From Verrucomicrobiales bacterium (GTDB taxonomy: Bacteria > Verrucomicrobiota > Verrucomicrobiia > Limisphaerales > UBA9464): a stretch of 7,135 nt of DNA. The stretch covers positions 1 through 7,135 of the forward strand of contig DLVS01000613.1 of NCBI GenBank assembly GCA_003445095.1, read 5' to 3'. Of this stretch, positions 5,660-7,135 are shown in pieces. The position numbers and the translations under genes are program-made. The notes below the pieces were generated by a model, which was not told the DNA's origin, searched no databases, and saw only the letters and a program-made list of their open reading frames with translations. How positions within the stretch are numbered: position 1 is the first letter of the stretch; every line of letters starts with the position of its first letter.

Positions 5660-7135
5660 TCAGGGCTTGTGCTGATCGTGGCCTTGCGCTTTCGGCGCAC
5701 TCGAAGGAGGAGTCGGGGATCGAGATGCGCCTTCTGTCGGCGGAGATGCCCCGCCATGTTGATGGCCGGCGGCAGCAGCCTGGCCTTCCTTGTAGAACAG
5801 GCTCGGCAGTCCGCGAATCTGGAATTGGCTGTCGAGGAGAAAATTCCCGCGCGTCACTACTTTGTCACCCTCGCTCAGTCCGCTCAGCACAGGATAGGAA
5901 TCGTCGGTGCGCGGGCCGGTTACAACCTCCACTGCCGCGAACTGCCCCTTACCTTTCTCGACATACACAAGCTTGCGCACGCCGCTGTCGAGCACGGCGG
6001 TCACGGGAACTGCGAGGAGAAGCTGATCCCCTTCCGGCTTCAGGCTCGCGGACGTACCGGGAATCTGCACGAGCGTCATTTTGCAAACCGGGCATTGGCC
6101 GGCTTGCGGTTGCAATACGAGTGGGTGCATTGGGCAACTCCACTTCCCTTCGACGCCGGTGGGCGCTGGCTTGCCGTCTGACCGCAGACCGACGCGAATC
6201 ACCGCGCTCACATACATGCCGGGCTTCAGCTTGCGCTCTGTGTTGTTGATATTGAGCAGCACCTTCACCGTGCGCGTCTCTTCGTTGAGCACCGGGCTGA
6301 TGAACCACACGCGCCCAGAAAAGCCCTCGCCCGGAATTGCCTCCGATTTGGTTTCGACCATCTGGCCGTACTGCACCCACGGCAGCTCTGATTCGTAGAT
6401 GTCAAGATAGACCCAGACCGATTCGAGATTCGCGAGCCGGTACAGCATCTCGCCCGGCTTCACCATCGCCTTCTGTACAACCAACTTCTCGGTGACCGTC
6501 CCGTGAATTGGCGAGAACAGTGTAATTCGGTCGCTGACCTTTTTGTCGCGCTCCAGTTCCTCAACCTGCTCCTGCGTGAGGCCCCAGAGGAGGAGCTTAC
6601 GCCTGGCCGATTCAACAAGGCTGGCGTTGCGCTGGCTGTCCATCGCGATGAGCAACTCCTGCTGCGCGACGAGCAGGTCGGGACTATAAATCTCCACGAG
6701 GTGGTCGCCCGGCTTCACCTCGATACCGGTGTAATCAACGAACAATCGTTCTACATAGCCTTCGACGCGCGTGGTGATATTCGCAAGCCCTGTCTCGTTG
6801 TATTGCACCTTTCCCACCACGCGAATCTCGCGGTTCATTTTCCGGCGCTGGACAGGCGTAGTCTCAACGCTGGCCATCGCGCGCGCATGGTCGGACAAAT
6901 CCAAGATCAGCTCCGGAGCGGCCCCCGCCAATGCGTTGGTTGTCGCGTTGGTCGTTGCGGCTTTGACTGCCGGTGTGGCAAGAATCAATGGCATCGAGCA
7001 AATGGGACACTGGCCCGGTTTGGGCAAACGCACCTGCGGATGCATCGAGCACATCCATACTTGTGCGCTCGTCTTAACCGCACTTTCGGGGCCGCCGTCC
7101 GAAGACTTGTTCAAGAAAAGGGCGGCACCGCCTAC
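5660..7135 (-). CDS. cusB: CusB-like periplasmic adaptor of RND efflux system with two heavy-metal-binding modules, 5' end beyond window
   Basis: Membrane-fusion (adaptor) subunit linking the RND permease to an outer-membrane channel. The frame is open to the window edge. The only in-window start giving the whole domain set is a TTG at 7112-7114 with no Shine-Dalgarno, and the seven codons before it read VGGAALF, like the end of a signal or membrane anchor, so the true start is probably upstream. Residues counted from the TTG: first heavy-metal-binding module about 20-44 (CSMHP...CPICSM; C22, H25, C36, C39); lipoyl/hairpin halves around 115-150 and 200-225 (VEGYVERLFVDYTG, SPIHGTVTEK) flanking a short helical hairpin about 146-190; beta-barrel about 230-308 ending KLKPGMYV; second module about 325-350 (CPMHP...CPVCKM; C327, H330, C341, C344); membrane-proximal domain about 365-432; then a His-containing, Pro/Ser-rich tail (HQHGG, GHDQHKP). 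It stops 3 bases before the permease. The cusB symbol is by homology; the copper/silver role is inferred from the modules and the partner pump. Confidence 0.93.
   Translation of the reverse strand, partial: VGGAALFLNKSSDGGPESAVKTSAQVWMCSMHPQVRLPKPGQCPICSMPLILATPAVKAATTNATTNALAGAAPELILDLSDHARAMASVETTPVQRRKMNREIRVVGKVQYNETGLANITTRVEGYVERLFVDYTGIEVKPGDHLVEIYSPDLLVAQQELLIAMDSQRNASLVESARRKLLLWGLTQEQVEELERDKKVSDRITLFSPIHGTVTEKLVVQKAMVKPGEMLYRLANLESVWVYLDIYESELPWVQYGQMVETKSEAIPGEGFSGRVWFISPVLNEETRTVKVLLNINNTERKLKPGMYVSAVIRVGLRSDGKPAPTGVEGKWSCPMHPLVLQPQAGQCPVCKMTLVQIPGTSASLKPEGDQLLLAVPVTAVLDSGVRKLVYVEKGKGQFAAVEVVTGPRTDDSYPVLSGLSEGDKVVTRGNFLLDSQFQIRGLPSLFYKEGQAAAAGHQHGGASPPTEGASRSPTPPSSAPKAQGHDQHKP
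6065..6142 (-). other. Heavy-metal-binding module 2 of the adaptor (internal)
   Basis: A second copy of the CPMHP...GQCPVCKM pattern (Cys327, Met329, His330, Cys341, Cys344, Met346). It lies between the end of the beta-barrel (KLKPGMYVSAVIRV) and the start of the membrane-proximal domain (LLLAVPVTAVL). The two copies share the ligand residues and the PxxGQCPxC core but differ elsewhere, so this is not a recent tandem duplication. Confidence 0.85.
6983..7057 (-). other. Heavy-metal-binding module 1 of the adaptor (N-terminal)
   Basis: Encodes a CxMHP...PGQCPxCxM pattern, the short Cys/His/Met zinc-ribbon-like module (heavy metal binding domain, YHS-like) found in CusB-type adaptors and some CopA pumps. 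Conserved ligands visible are Cys22, Met24, His25, Cys36, Cys39 and Met41. It comes directly after the presumed membrane anchor, where it could catch metal in the periplasm. Assignment rests on the motif. Confidence 0.85.

Overview
The window is one strand of tightly packed coding sequence. Three genes, all on the minus strand, run from the right edge to the left edge with no intergenic space to speak of. The order of transcription is a CusB-like periplasmic adaptor (5' end cut by the window), a CusA-like heavy-metal RND efflux permease (complete), and a P-type cation ATPase (3' end cut by the window). The junctions are 3 bases (adaptor to permease) and a start/stop overlap (permease to ATPase), so this looks like a single operon with translational coupling. 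No promoter, terminator, RNA gene, mobile element, CRISPR array or convincing repeat was seen, and there is no non-coding stretch longer than a few bases.

An RND permease plus adaptor needs an outer membrane, so the host is a Gram-negative (diderm) bacterium. The sequence is moderately GC-rich. The long permease with extra insertions, and the adaptor carrying two CxMHP...CPxC heavy-metal-binding modules, remind me of versions in PVC-group bacteria (Verrucomicrobiota/Planctomycetota) or Bacteroidota. That placement is a low-confidence inference from memory. No outer-membrane channel gene (CusC-like) is in the window; it could lie upstream of the adaptor, beyond position 7135.

Likely working model: the adaptor captures Cu(I)/Ag(I)-type soft metal ions in the periplasm through its metal-binding modules and passes them to the permease. 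The permease keeps the three methionines of the CusA metal site and exports the metal across the outer membrane using the proton gradient. The third gene is unexpected. It encodes a P2-type (SERCA/PacL-like, Ca2+-class) ATPase rather than the CPx-type (P1B) copper ATPase usually paired with Cus systems. Its tight coupling to the permease suggests a shared role in metal or cation homeostasis that cannot be fixed from sequence alone.

The points most worth a second look are: the RND pump coupled to a P2-type ATPase; an Asn replacing the usual nucleotide-site Lys in that ATPase; three insertions, including an extra helical pair, that lengthen the permease by about 180 residues; a changed proton-relay constellation in the permease; and a second metal-binding module embedded inside the adaptor.
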